From the NCBI GenBank assembly GCA_018335795.1, contig JAGXRP010000077.1, forward strand, positions 1-64,000: a stretch of DNA of 64,000 nt. The letters are read 5' to 3'. The position numbers were made by a program, and so were the translations under genes. Shown here in pieces: positions 16,504 through 25,206 of this stretch. Below the pieces are notes generated by a model. That model was not told where the DNA came from. It did no database searches and was given only the letters and a program-made list of their open reading frames with translations. Positions within the stretch are counted from its first letter, which is position 1, and the number at the start of each line of letters is the position of its first letter. This DNA is from Desulfobulbaceae bacterium (GTDB lineage Bacteria > Bacteroidota > Ignavibacteria > Kapaibacteriales > UBA2268).

Positions 16504-17756
16504 TACTCAAACCTCAACGCATCAATTGGATTAAGTTTGGAAGCTCTAATTGCCGGGATTATACCCGATAATACACCTACGAAAATCGATACAATGGATG
16601 CTATTACTAATAATTGAAATGGCAAAAACGGTGTCAAAAAACCGGCTTCTTCAACAAATTTAGGCAAAATGGTGGCAACAGCAAAAGTAATTCCCGAACA
16701 AATAATAAGAGAAATAATTGCCCCTGTGAAACATAAAGTTGAAGATTCGACAATAAATTGGAATAATATCGAGCGTCTTTTTGCTCCTATCGCCATTCGG
16801 ATGCCAATTTCTTTTGTCCTTTCGGTAACTGAAACGAACATGATATTCATAATCCCGATAATACCGACAATGAAAGATAGTACCGTCATCCCAATGCCTA
16901 TACCCCAAACGTATAATTTCAGTGTAGCGACTTGATTCTCAAACGCTTTTGTTTCATTTATTGAAAAATCATCTTCATCTTTTGGGTCAACGTTTCGGAT
17001 TGAGCGCATAATTCCTCTCGCCTCTTCTCTAACTTCATCAAGCATTTCTTCGGAGCCTGCTTTAATACCAATAGAAATTGAACGGTTATGCCTGCCATAC
17101 ATACCTACAAAAGAGCCAACCGGGATGAATACTTGATTGTCAATAAAATCAAAAAACATGGTGCCTTGTTTTCGGATAACACCGATTACAAGGAATTTGT
17201 GCCCATTGATTTTGATGGTTTGATTCAGAGCATTCCCATCAGGGAAAATTGTTGTATAAACCTTATGTCCGAGCACAACGACTTTTGAATGGATTGATTC
17301 TTCAAAAGGTGTAAAATACCTACCTTCGATTGTTTCTCCGGCTGATGTCAGACCGTGATTAGATGTCGTCCCAATAATTGTGATTCCGTTAAATATTAAA
17401 TTTTCATATTTTATACTGCCTCCCCAATCTCTTGCTGTGGGGAAAATGAGTTCAGCATTATTTAATCGTTCCATCATAATGTCTGCTTGCTCGAATGTAA
17501 TATCCTTTCGTTGCCTTACTAACTTCCAGTTTTTGCCACCTGCCCAATCCCATTTGTCAATGTAGAGAATATCAACCCCAATCATTCGAAAAGTTTCATC
17601 CATTGCAGTTTGTAATCCGGTCAATACCCAACCCATTAAAATAACAGTCGAAATACCAATCACAACGCCCAAGGAAGCCAACAATGACCTAAGTTTGTTG
17701 CCTTTCATTGCATCAATTGCAATTACGATGGTTTCTTTGAATTCTACGAATGTCAT
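16503..17756 (-). CDS. MacB-type ABC transporter permease, first copy
   Basis: A 417-residue paralogue of the next gene, with the same layout: N-terminal helix in MKGNKLRSLLASLGVVIGIS, periplasmic MacB-PCD domain, and FtsX helices with NIMFVSVTERTKEIGIRMAIGAKRR and NPIDALRFE at the end. No ATPase domain is fused, unlike classical MacB, so the separate ATPase four bases upstream supplies it. Two different permeases following one ATPase suggest a heterodimer. Confidence 0.9.
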   Translation of the reverse strand: MTFVEFKETIVIAIDAMKGNKLRSLLASLGVVIGISTVILMGWVLTGLQTAMDETFRMIGVDILYIDKWDWAGGKNWKLVRQRKDITFEQADIMMERLNNAELIFPTARDWGGSIKYENLIFNGITIIGTTSNHGLTSAGETIEGRYFTPFEESIHSKVVVLGHKVYTTIFPDGNALNQTIKINGHKFLVIGVIRKQGTMFFDFIDNQVFIPVGSFVGMYGRHNRSISIGIKAGSEEMLDEVREEARGIMRSIRNVDPKDEDDFSINETKAFENQVATLKLYVWGIGIGMTVLSFIVGIIGIMNIMFVSVTERTKEIGIRMAIGAKRRSILFQFIVESSTLCFTGAIISLIICSGITFAVATILPKFVEEAGFLTPFLPFQLLVIASIVSIFVGVLSGIIPAIRASKLNPIDALRFE

Positions 17757-17760
17757 AAGA

Positions 17761-18471
17761 TTAATTCAAATTGCTTTGTTGGTTGATTTCATCTCTTTCA
17801 ATCAATCCATCGCGGAGACGAATAATTCTGTTGGCATGGCGAGCGATTTCTTCTTCATGAGTAACTAAAATTATCGTATTGCCTTTATGCCATAAGTCAC
17901 GGAATAGTGTGATGATTTCTTCACCCGTTTTGGAATCAAGATTACCTGTCGGTTCATCAGCTAATATTATTGATGGGTTAGTTACTAAAGCTCGAGCAAT
18001 CGCTACGCGTTGTCTTTGTCCTCCGGATAGTTCGTTAGGTTTGTGTGTGATTCTATCTTCCAAGCCAACATCAATAAGAGCTTGTTTGGCGGTTTCATGT
18101 CTCTGACCGCTCGGACGCCCTGAATAAACAAGTGGCAACTCTACATTTTTAATAGCAGTTGCACGAGCCAATAAATTAAATGTTTGGAATACGAAGCCTA
18201 TTTTCCGATTGCGAATATCAGCTAAGTCATCATCATCCATCACACTGACATCTTCCCCGCCGAACAAATATTTGCCGCCGGAAGGAGTGTCCAAACAACC
18301 GAGAATATTCATAAGAGTTGATTTGCCGGAACCGGATGGTCCCATAATAGCAACGTACTCGTTTTCGTGGATTTGAAGTGTAATATCTCTTAGAGCATAA
18401 ACAGTTTCAACACCCATTCTATATAGCTTGGAAATGTTTTCAATATCAATAATTAATTTTTTGTCGTTCAT
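17761..18471 (-). CDS. LolD/MacB-type ABC transporter ATPase
   Basis: A 236-residue ATPase with Walker [10 protein letters not shown] (residues about 44-52), Q-loop [15 protein letters not shown], signature [15 protein letters not shown], Walker [16 protein letters not shown] and the switch histidine in VTHEEE. The [24 protein letters not shown] segment is typical of the LolD/MacB group that drives FtsX-fold permeases. It energises the two permeases encoded just downstream. It could also serve the ATPase-less transporter at 47187-51248, but that is only an inference. Confidence 0.93.
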   Translation of the reverse strand: MNDKKLIIDIENISKLYRMGVETVYALRDITLQIHENEYVAIMGPSGSGKSTLMNILGCLDTPSGGKYLFGGEDVSVMDDDDLADIRNRKIGFVFQTFNLLARATAIKNVELPLVYSGRPSGQRHETAKQALIDVGLEDRITHKPNELSGGQRQRVAIARALVTNPSIILADEPTGNLDSKTGEEIITLFRDLWHKGNTIILVTHEEEIARHANRIIRLRDGLIERDEINQQSNLN

Positions 18472-18483
18472 CAGAATTTCTCG

Positions 18484-19752
18484 TTATTTTTTTATTAATT
18501 TACGTTGCATCACTGTATCAATCTTGATATCCATGCCATCATTGAGTTCCTTGCTTACAGCAACAAAACTTCCAGAAATAATTTCATCGCCGTGATTGAG
18601 TCCTTCCACGATTTCAATGAAGCCTTTGTCGCTAATCCCTGTTTTAACTGTTGTTAAGACGGCTTTACCGGATTTGCTTAGAAAGACAACAGACGGTGGA
18701 CGTTCAATCTTCAATCCTGCTGCCGGTTCAGATCCGTCGCTCCTTTCCGAATTGCCTGTTTGGTTAAGACTCGCATCTCGCACCGTTACGGCTTGCAATG
18801 GCACTGCCAATACATTATGCCTTGTTTCGGTTTGAATTTCTACATTGCAACTCATTCCGGGACGCAAACGGTACTCATTGTCAATTAATCGAACTTTAAT
18901 TTGGAAATTAACCACTTGGTCTTGTGAACCAAGTGCGCTCGTAATAGCTGAATGACCTATTTCGATTACAACGCCGCGAAGTTTCATATCGGATATTGCA
19001 TCAATTTCAACATGTGCAGTATCCCCGATTGCGACCAACACAATATCGTTTTCGTCAACATTTACGAGGGCATTCATAATTGATAAATCTGATACTTGCA
19101 TCAATTCCGTGCCTTGCATCATTCCCGTTCCGACCACTTTTTCGCCAAGCTCAACACCAAGAGTGGTCACTACTCCGGCAATTGGAGAGAATATCGAAGT
19201 TCTGTCCTTATCGCGCTCAACTTGATTAAGCTGTGCTAATGCTGATTGATACCTTGCTAAAGCAGCTTTATATGATGAAGAAGCGCCATTGAAAGCAGCT
19301 TCGGCAGCATCAAAATCTTTCTTTGATGCGAATTCCTTTTTAAATAAATCTTGAATTCGTTTGAAATCGGCGGCAGCACGGTCTTTTTCGGCTTCACGAG
19401 CTCCGATTTCCATCTTAGCAGCTTCGGCAGTAGCTTGTGCTTGTTTGAGTTGCGCCTCGACAATATCAGGTTTGATTCGGACAAGCAATTGATTTTGCTT
19501 TACCGTATCGCCTTCTTTTACACCAAGGAAGATTATTTCGCCTGATGTTTGTGAAGAAATTTTAACCTGCATTTCAGGCTGTATTTTCCCGATTGCCGAA
19601 ACCGTTTGAGTTATCGTTCGTGTATCAACTTTGCTAGTAGTTACACTGATGCGATGGTCTTTGGGTTGAAATATCATAAACCCAATCAGAGCCAATACTA
19701 CGATTGAAACAATCAATATAATCCAAAATTTCTTTTTACTTTTCTTAGCCAT
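18484..19752 (-). CDS. MacA-like periplasmic adaptor (HlyD/RND family)
   Basis: A 422-residue adaptor with an N-terminal membrane anchor (FWIILIVSIVVLALIGFMIF), a barrel-sandwich lipoyl half-motif (VSAIGKIQPEMQVKISSQTSGEIIFLGVKEGDTVKQNQLL), a coiled-coil hairpin of about 80 residues (TAEAAKMEIGAREAEKDR...) and a C-terminal beta-barrel and membrane-proximal domain. It bridges the inner-membrane ABC permeases to the TolC-type channel encoded two genes upstream. The MacA family tends to pair with MacB. Thirteen bases separate it from the ATPase and the RDD gene alike. Confidence 0.9.
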   Translation of the reverse strand: MAKKSKKKFWIILIVSIVVLALIGFMIFQPKDHRISVTTSKVDTRTITQTVSAIGKIQPEMQVKISSQTSGEIIFLGVKEGDTVKQNQLLVRIKPDIVEAQLKQAQATAEAAKMEIGAREAEKDRAAADFKRIQDLFKKEFASKKDFDAAEAAFNGASSSYKAALARYQSALAQLNQVERDKDRTSIFSPIAGVVTTLGVELGEKVVGTGMMQGTELMQVSDLSIMNALVNVDENDIVLVAIGDTAHVEIDAISDMKLRGVVIEIGHSAITSALGSQDQVVNFQIKVRLIDNEYRLRPGMSCNVEIQTETRHNVLAVPLQAVTVRDASLNQTGNSERSDGSEPAAGLKIERPPSVVFLSKSGKAVLTTVKTGISDKGFIEIVEGLNHGDEIISGSFVAVSKELNDGMDIKIDTVMQRKLIKK

Positions 19753-19764
19753 TTTAATTATCCG

Positions 19765-20364
19765 TTAATTCTGTTTAATATCTTCTTGTAAATAAACTGC
19801 AGTTTTTGCTAACATGTCTTGAAAGGCTTGGCGTTTTTGACCCAATACAAAAAAGCAACCAATTATAACAATGAAACCAAGCAAAGAGCCCAAAATACCA
19901 AATAAAAAGAAACCTGTAATAGCTGCTGCAATTGATACAACATTTGAAATATTTTTAACAATATATCTTATCGCCAATGAGCTGAATTGTGCATTTTCAG
20001 CATTTTCGCTGCCAATTCTGATACCTAATGTTAATTTGCCAAAACTAAATGCAAAGAAAAGTTCGGTAGAGAAATAAATCAGCCCAATAATAGTTCCGGG
20101 AAGTTCTATTTTTGCAGCGTGCTCGAACAAATCTAATATTTCGACTGTATTTGAAGTCGCCATGGACATGATTTCTGTCAATGTACCCGATAAAATCATA
20201 TAAAGCATAACAAGTAAAGCAATAATAAAATTATCAATAAAATATGCCAAAAACCTTTTGCCGAATCCAACCCTATTGTAATACGGGTTAACATATGCAT
20301 AATCCGGCATGTACTGAGCATATTGCTCATAATTTGATTGATTTGGTGTAGAACTGTCAGTCAT
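19765..20364 (-). CDS. RDD-family membrane protein
   Basis: A 199-residue protein with an N-terminal cytoplasmic stretch rich in Tyr/Pro/Gln (ASN/TYR pattern YAQYMPDYAYVNPYY) and an RDD domain of three or four helices beginning GFGKRFLAYFIDNFIIALLVMLYM, with the family's Arg and Asp. RDD proteins are poorly understood, some proposed as transporters. It lies inside the efflux operon between tolC and macA, an unusual place, which suggests a role in that system. A GGAGA site precedes the ATG. Confidence 0.82.
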   Translation of the reverse strand: MTDSSTPNQSNYEQYAQYMPDYAYVNPYYNRVGFGKRFLAYFIDNFIIALLVMLYMILSGTLTEIMSMATSNTVEILDLFEHAAKIELPGTIIGLIYFSTELFFAFSFGKLTLGIRIGSENAENAQFSSLAIRYIVKNISNVVSIAAAITGFFLFGILGSLLGFIVIIGCFFVLGQKRQAFQDMLAKTAVYLQEDIKQN

Positions 20365-20376
20365 GGTCTCTCCTTA

Positions 20377-21729
20377 TTATTTGATTAATCCAATAGCAAA
20401 CATCACTTCGTTTCTAGCTTGTAAATAGCTGAAAACGGCATTTATTCTGTTGATTTGTGCGGTAATCATTTGAGCGTTGGAAATTGTCAATTCAAAAATC
20501 CCCAATGCGCCCGCTTTATATCGCTCGTTTACGCTTTCATAATTTTTCTCGGCTGCAAATAAAGCTCTACGCGACACTTCGATTTGCTTTTCAGCAGCAT
20601 CCAGATTCAGAAAAGAATTTTGTACAGATTGCCTGACTTCTTGCTCTTTTTTCAAATATTGTACTTCAGATTGAACATGTTGCAATTTTGACGTTTGAAC
20701 TTGTAAATTGGTCGAAAAATTACTGAAAACCGGGAAATTAAGTGTCAATCCTAAAAATGAACGTCCTCTTTCAGCCAATTCGTTGAATTCCGTATGATTC
20801 CATCGCCATCCGCCGGTAGCAATCAACGAAGGATAATACTGACCTACTGAATTTTTCAAGCGTGCTTCGGACGCTTCTAAAGAATGTTCAAAAGCTTTCA
20901 AATCAAGTCTTTCCGTCAATGCTTTATTGACGGCAGCCCCGAATGAACCTATTTCTTTACGGAAATCTGTCACATCAATTTCGGCTATATCCGATGGCAA
21001 ACTTGATTCTAAAAATGAGGCATCCATATCCGGATTCATACCCATCATAATCAAAAGAGTAGCTCGAGATTTATTGAAATTACTTTCCGATATTATTAAT
21101 TCGATTTCCTTATTTCCGATATCTGCTTCTTGAGCATATAGGTCGGTGATAGCAATTGTACCTGATTCGTGCATTGCCTGCAAACGCGTCAATTCAAATT
21201 TGGACTGTTGTAGGTTTTCGTTCCTAATTTCAACAATTTTGGAATTTTTGATTACCTCGACATACTGAGTATAAACCATTTGTTTGACACTGATGATTGA
21301 GAACTCATTACTGAAATTTGAGGAGCTGAGATTATTTTGGGCACGAGCATAATTTGCTTCACGAGAAAATCCGTCAAAAAGTGGCAGAGATAGTTGTGCG
21401 TTCATAAAATATGAATCGGGACTTGAGCCGGGAATATCGAACACCACACCTTCAAAATTCACCGACCTTGTTGCATCGGGATTCAAAATGCGCGAATAGC
21501 CTGTATTGAAATCAAACCTTGGCAAATAATTCCCGAAAGCATTTGTCAGGTCTGCACTTGCGGTAGCGACTTGTTGGCGATTGACCATCAAATCATAGTT
21601 GTTGATAACAGCTATGTCAATACTCTCTTGAAGACTAAAAACTCTTTTACTTCTTGAACCAAAGTCTTGGCTTTGGATTGCGAGCGTTCCAAATAAAATT
21701 GTAAAAACTACTAAGCGAATGAATAACAT
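20377..21729 (-). CDS. TolC-family outer membrane efflux protein
   Basis: A 450-residue outer membrane channel protein with a signal peptide (LVVFTILFGTLAIQSQ) and two repeats of the long helical OEP domain, for example FSLQESIDIAVINNYDLMVNRQQV near the start and SRRALFAAEKNYESVNERYKAGALGIFELTISNAQM near the end. It probably trimerises to form the exit duct for the MacA-like adaptor and MacB-type permeases encoded downstream. It is first of the six-gene efflux operon, and GGGAG precedes the ATG. A 91-base gap separates it from the GldM-like gene. Confidence 0.93.
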   Translation of the reverse strand: MLFIRLVVFTILFGTLAIQSQDFGSRSKRVFSLQESIDIAVINNYDLMVNRQQVATASADLTNAFGNYLPRFDFNTGYSRILNPDATRSVNFEGVVFDIPGSSPDSYFMNAQLSLPLFDGFSREANYARAQNNLSSSNFSNEFSIISVKQMVYTQYVEVIKNSKIVEIRNENLQQSKFELTRLQAMHESGTIAITDLYAQEADIGNKEIELIISESNFNKSRATLLIMMGMNPDMDASFLESSLPSDIAEIDVTDFRKEIGSFGAAVNKALTERLDLKAFEHSLEASEARLKNSVGQYYPSLIATGGWRWNHTEFNELAERGRSFLGLTLNFPVFSNFSTNLQVQTSKLQHVQSEVQYLKKEQEVRQSVQNSFLNLDAAEKQIEVSRRALFAAEKNYESVNERYKAGALGIFELTISNAQMITAQINRINAVFSYLQARNEVMFAIGLIK

Positions 21730-21820
21730 TCAAAAACTCCCTGTTCAGTTTAATAACAACAATTATACGTTTTGATTCAATAATTGGTTACACATTTAGC
21801 AACAAATTTTCAGATTGTAA

Positions 21821-23320
21821 CTAATTCTCAGGATATGAGACGATTTTAGACTTCTTGTTGTTTTGAGCGATTGCACGAATTTTGAAAGAAAATGGCTTGG
21901 AATCGTCGCGTGGTACAATTTCAAAGACTTGCTTGGTAACGATTTGTTTGTCCTTGCTGATGTTTTGTGCCCCAATAATCTCGCGAGCCACGGCATTACC
22001 CTCGGTGATTTCAATATTCTTGATATAATTTTCAGCCCCTTGGTGTAAGCCATATGAATTTGTAAATACCCTAACTTTATTTTTCTCAAATCGTGCAATC
22101 CTGTGAATTTCAGGCTCGGGAAAGTCTTTGACTAATATTTTGTACTTTTTTCCGACTGATTTATCATTCACGAATCTTTCAATTACGTATTCTTTGTTTA
22201 TATCATCCGAATTTGGGGTGAAAGTAAAAGGCATATTATTTTCGGAAACATGAACAGCTCTGCCTTCTGAATTAATCAACTTTGTGACACTTTCTCGATT
22301 GCTTAACATAGGTAGGTTCGGTTCGATAGTAAATTTCACATCCGGATACATTGTTTCCGAATAAATCGGGTCGTCGAGCAACTCGGCAATCACTCTAAAT
22401 TCCCTTGATAATTCTTTACCGTCTGCATGCCGGACAATGTTCAATTTCACTTTAATAGAGCCAAATTCGGGAGTATCACCTTCGACAACAATAGTATTAT
22501 TGGTAAATCCGACTATTTTTGCAGTACCCTTGTTCGATTTATCCGGAGTATGAGATAATTCAATAATTGGCTGACGACGCAGGTCACGATTCAAATCTAA
22601 CCCAAATACAAAAATTTCGTTTCTCCATTTAGTATAAGCAATACTCCGCACTATATCGTCAGTAGGAGTCAGGACAACATTTGCTGAGATTAATGTTGGG
22701 TTTTCTCCTGATGGGCTAATAACGACAGTATCAACTCTTGAAGCACTTGCATTAGCCATTTCTAAAGCTACTGCAGCACCTTCAAAATCATAAACAACTT
22801 GATAATTTAAGATAAATCTGATATTATCCTTGACTACTGCTCCGAAAGTTTCGGGGTCATTGCTAACGGCGGTCGCTTCAACGTTCACAATGAAAGTATT
22901 GTTTTTCAATTCGTTCATCACAGGGTGCCAAAAAAATTTGGCATTTTGATTTTTCAAATCCTCCGATACTCTAAAATAGCGAGTATTACCGGATTTTTCG
23001 TCCATTAAATTAATTTTTCGATTGATTGATTGATCTTCAATTTCAAATTCAAATTTGACATTTTTTACATTTCCGGTAAAATAAATTGTATTAATCGTAT
23101 CGGCGCTGACTATTTTCATTCCGGTGGAATCAAAGGTCAACAAGGTATTAAGAGCATTTTTTTCGGCTTTAAGATTAAAAGGTAGTTGAAAGATTCGGTT
23201 ATCGGTAATGTGTTTACCGGATTCTTCTTCCTTTTTACTTTGTGGAATTAATAGAATCAGAGCGGCTAAATACAGCACGAAATAGATTTCAATCACTCTT
23301 TTTTTTCGGTTGTAACTCAT
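21821..23320 (-). CDS. GldM-like periplasmic motor protein (divergent)
   Basis: A 499-residue protein with one N-terminal transmembrane helix (about residues 8-26, VIEIYFVLYLAALILLI) preceded by a basic RKKR, and a long periplasmic part. The rest is beta-rich, likely several Ig-like domains, for example YKILVKDFPEPEIHRIARFEKNKVRV and a C-terminal FSFKIRAIAQNNK. Size and topology match GldM/PorM, the rotor-shaft component of the type IX secretion and gliding motor, which has one helix and four periplasmic domains (about 513 aa in Flavobacterium). The preceding gene encodes a GldL-like partner, with GAGG upstream and a five-base gap. Sequence identity to GldM cannot be checked here. Start is the ATG at 23320, not the TTG at 23323. 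A different anchored periplasmic protein remains possible. Confidence 0.6.
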   Translation of the reverse strand: MSYNRKKRVIEIYFVLYLAALILLIPQSKKEEESGKHITDNRIFQLPFNLKAEKNALNTLLTFDSTGMKIVSADTINTIYFTGNVKNVKFEFEIEDQSINRKINLMDEKSGNTRYFRVSEDLKNQNAKFFWHPVMNELKNNTFIVNVEATAVSNDPETFGAVVKDNIRFILNYQVVYDFEGAAVALEMANASASRVDTVVISPSGENPTLISANVVLTPTDDIVRSIAYTKWRNEIFVFGLDLNRDLRRQPIIELSHTPDKSNKGTAKIVGFTNNTIVVEGDTPEFGSIKVKLNIVRHADGKELSREFRVIAELLDDPIYSETMYPDVKFTIEPNLPMLSNRESVTKLINSEGRAVHVSENNMPFTFTPNSDDINKEYVIERFVNDKSVGKKYKILVKDFPEPEIHRIARFEKNKVRVFTNSYGLHQGAENYIKNIEITEGNAVAREIIGAQNISKDKQIVTKQVFEIVPRDDSKPFSFKIRAIAQNNKKSKIVSYPEN

Positions 23321-23325
23321 CAAAC

Positions 23326-24105
23326 TTAAATCCTCGATTGCAAAATTCGCTCAAGTTCTTTACGTACCGCTGCTTCGATTTCGGCTTTTTTGATTGATTC
23401 GGCGGCTTTGTTTAGTGTTTCGATATTTTGTTGAAGGTTCTGTAGTTCGGCATTGGTTTTTTCCATGATTCCAATCATTTTAGGATTGGGATTGGACATA
23501 TCGGCATAACTTTGGTTTAGTTCTTCCAATTTCGAAAGTATTTGTCCTTGATTTGTAACAAATGCTTTCATCGTTACAGAAATTTCTTCTAATTGTACAA
23601 CAGCACTTGCAAAATCTACCGAAATCTCGCCCACTTCATCCATTAGTAATGCTGAGTCTGAACTTTCTCCTTGAGTACTATACTTTTCTTGTTCATCATC
23701 GGGAGTAAAAAGCATAACAATAAACATTGTGGCAAGCATACCTGCTTCGAAAATCACACCTGCAATCACCATTTCGTCTGTCAGTAAATCGCTGAATCGT
23801 CTTAAACCAATCAAAACAAGTAATATTGCAGCTCCGAAATAGACAAATGAATTGATTACAGCAAAAAAATAGCGATTAACGACTTCTTGCATCCAGAGCA
23901 TTGTACCACGCCAAAAGCCCAAAACATATGAAATTTGCACTTCGCGTTTGATATATTTGTTTATATCTCGCTCGAAAACACAGATTTTCCATAATGTAAG
24001 AAGTATAGCAAAAGAGCCGGCTTGCTTTTCATATCTAAGTTCATGATAAATATCCCTTAACAAGGAACGGCCCTGTAGTGACATTAACGAATCAATTTTT
24101 TCCAT
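23326..24105 (-). CDS. GldL-like proton-channel motor protein (divergent)
   Basis: A 259-residue protein with two closely spaced membrane helices (about residues 80-101 and 112-134) and a coiled-coil C-terminus (about 155-255). Helix 2 reads VIAGVIFEAGMLATMFIVMLFTPDDE, with a buried Glu (about Glu120) followed by Ala and the helix end FTPDD. This parallels GldL helix 2 (GLGTEAFIFFVSAFEP), in which a conserved glutamate is thought to carry the proton. The extra N-terminal region of about 78 residues is not seen in typical GldL (about 215 aa). The next gene is GldM-like. Together they are probably a motor pair; the assignment is structural inference. Confidence 0.6.
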   Translation of the reverse strand: MEKIDSLMSLQGRSLLRDIYHELRYEKQAGSFAILLTLWKICVFERDINKYIKREVQISYVLGFWRGTMLWMQEVVNRYFFAVINSFVYFGAAILLVLIGLRRFSDLLTDEMVIAGVIFEAGMLATMFIVMLFTPDDEQEKYSTQGESSDSALLMDEVGEISVDFASAVVQLEEISVTMKAFVTNQGQILSKLEELNQSYADMSNPNPKMIGIMEKTNAELQNLQQNIETLNKAAESIKKAEIEAAVRKELERILQSRI

Positions 24106-24123
24106 CTTTGTGAACCCTTTTAA

Positions 24124-25206
24124 TTAGGTTTTTGTTTTGAAAATTACAATAATTCCCGCTACGAAAAATATCATATTTGCCATCCAACCTGCAACAATAG
24201 GCTGTATATCCATAGTTTGTGCCAAAGGTTGGCTCACTTTCAGAAAAATGATATAGAAAAATGAAATAACCAAAGCTGCACCAATTTGTATAGCAATACC
24301 ACCTTTGCGTCTAACTGAAGCAAAAGGTACGCCAAAAAGTATTACAATGAAATTGGCAAATGGAAAGGCAAATTGACCATGATAATCAATTTGCAATTCT
24401 CTGACATTTCTGCCTCCACTTTGCAAAATTTCGATGAACTCGGCTAATTCGTCAAAATTCATCTCATCAGGTGATTTTTTCAGCTTTGCGATTTTGCTAT
24501 CTGTGATATTTAAGGTGATTTCGAGCGAATCGTGCTTGATTGTATTTACGTTATTTCCTGAATAAATTCGCTCTATGACTTGCTTCATCATCCATTTTTG
24601 CTTTACTTCATCCCACAGGATTATGTTCGATTCGATGCGCCGAGACAATCTTGGAGTAACTTCGTCCGTGAAGTATTCAATAGCAATTCGGCTGCCGGAT
24701 TTGATGTCCGAATCATAATGTTGCATAAGCAAATTAACCGTTGGTCCCTCTCGGAAATACAGGTTATAAATCGGTGCATTTGAATTTGATGTCGAAAAAT
24801 ACTTATTGGATATGTCGTGCTTTTGCTTATTAGATTCTGGTACTACCCAGCCATTGAAGTACAAATGAGCGAAACTAATAAGAATTGCCATAGTTACAAA
24901 AGGCAGCATTATGCGGTATAAGCTGACGCCGCCTGACTTCATTGCTGTAATTTCGTTCAAAGTTGACATCCGCCCCATCGTAAACAATGTGGAAAGCAAG
25001 GATGCTATTGGAGTAAGCATTTTGATTATTTCTGGCATAAAGTAGAAATAGTAACTTGCAATTACCTCAACAGACGCATTTTGGTCGAGGAATTTATCGA
25101 GGTTGCTCATCAAATCAATAACTACAAATATCATGCTCAATGCAGCTTGAGCAAAAATAAATGTAAATATGAATTGCTTTATTATGTATCTATCAATGAT
25201 TTTCAT
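24124..25206 (-). CDS. LptF/LptG-family lipopolysaccharide export permease
   Basis: A 360-residue permease of the YjgP/YjgQ family. It starts MKIIDRYIIKQFIFTFIFAQAALSMIFVVIDLMSNLDKFLD and has the characteristic six-helix layout split by a periplasmic beta-jellyroll domain (about 140-265), with PIASLLSTLFTMGRMSTLNEITAMKSGG in the N-terminal half. Lpt permeases pull LPS from the inner membrane into the LptC/A bridge. Whether it is LptF or LptG is not resolved. It overlaps the upstream heparinase-like gene by 14 bases and precedes the GldL-like gene by 18 bases. Confidence 0.9.
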   Translation of the reverse strand: MKIIDRYIIKQFIFTFIFAQAALSMIFVVIDLMSNLDKFLDQNASVEVIASYYFYFMPEIIKMLTPIASLLSTLFTMGRMSTLNEITAMKSGGVSLYRIMLPFVTMAILISFAHLYFNGWVVPESNKQKHDISNKYFSTSNSNAPIYNLYFREGPTVNLLMQHYDSDIKSGSRIAIEYFTDEVTPRLSRRIESNIILWDEVKQKWMMKQVIERIYSGNNVNTIKHDSLEITLNITDSKIAKLKKSPDEMNFDELAEFIEILQSGGRNVRELQIDYHGQFAFPFANFIVILFGVPFASVRRKGGIAIQIGAALVISFFYIIFLKVSQPLAQTMDIQPIVAGWMANMIFFVAGIIVIFKTKT

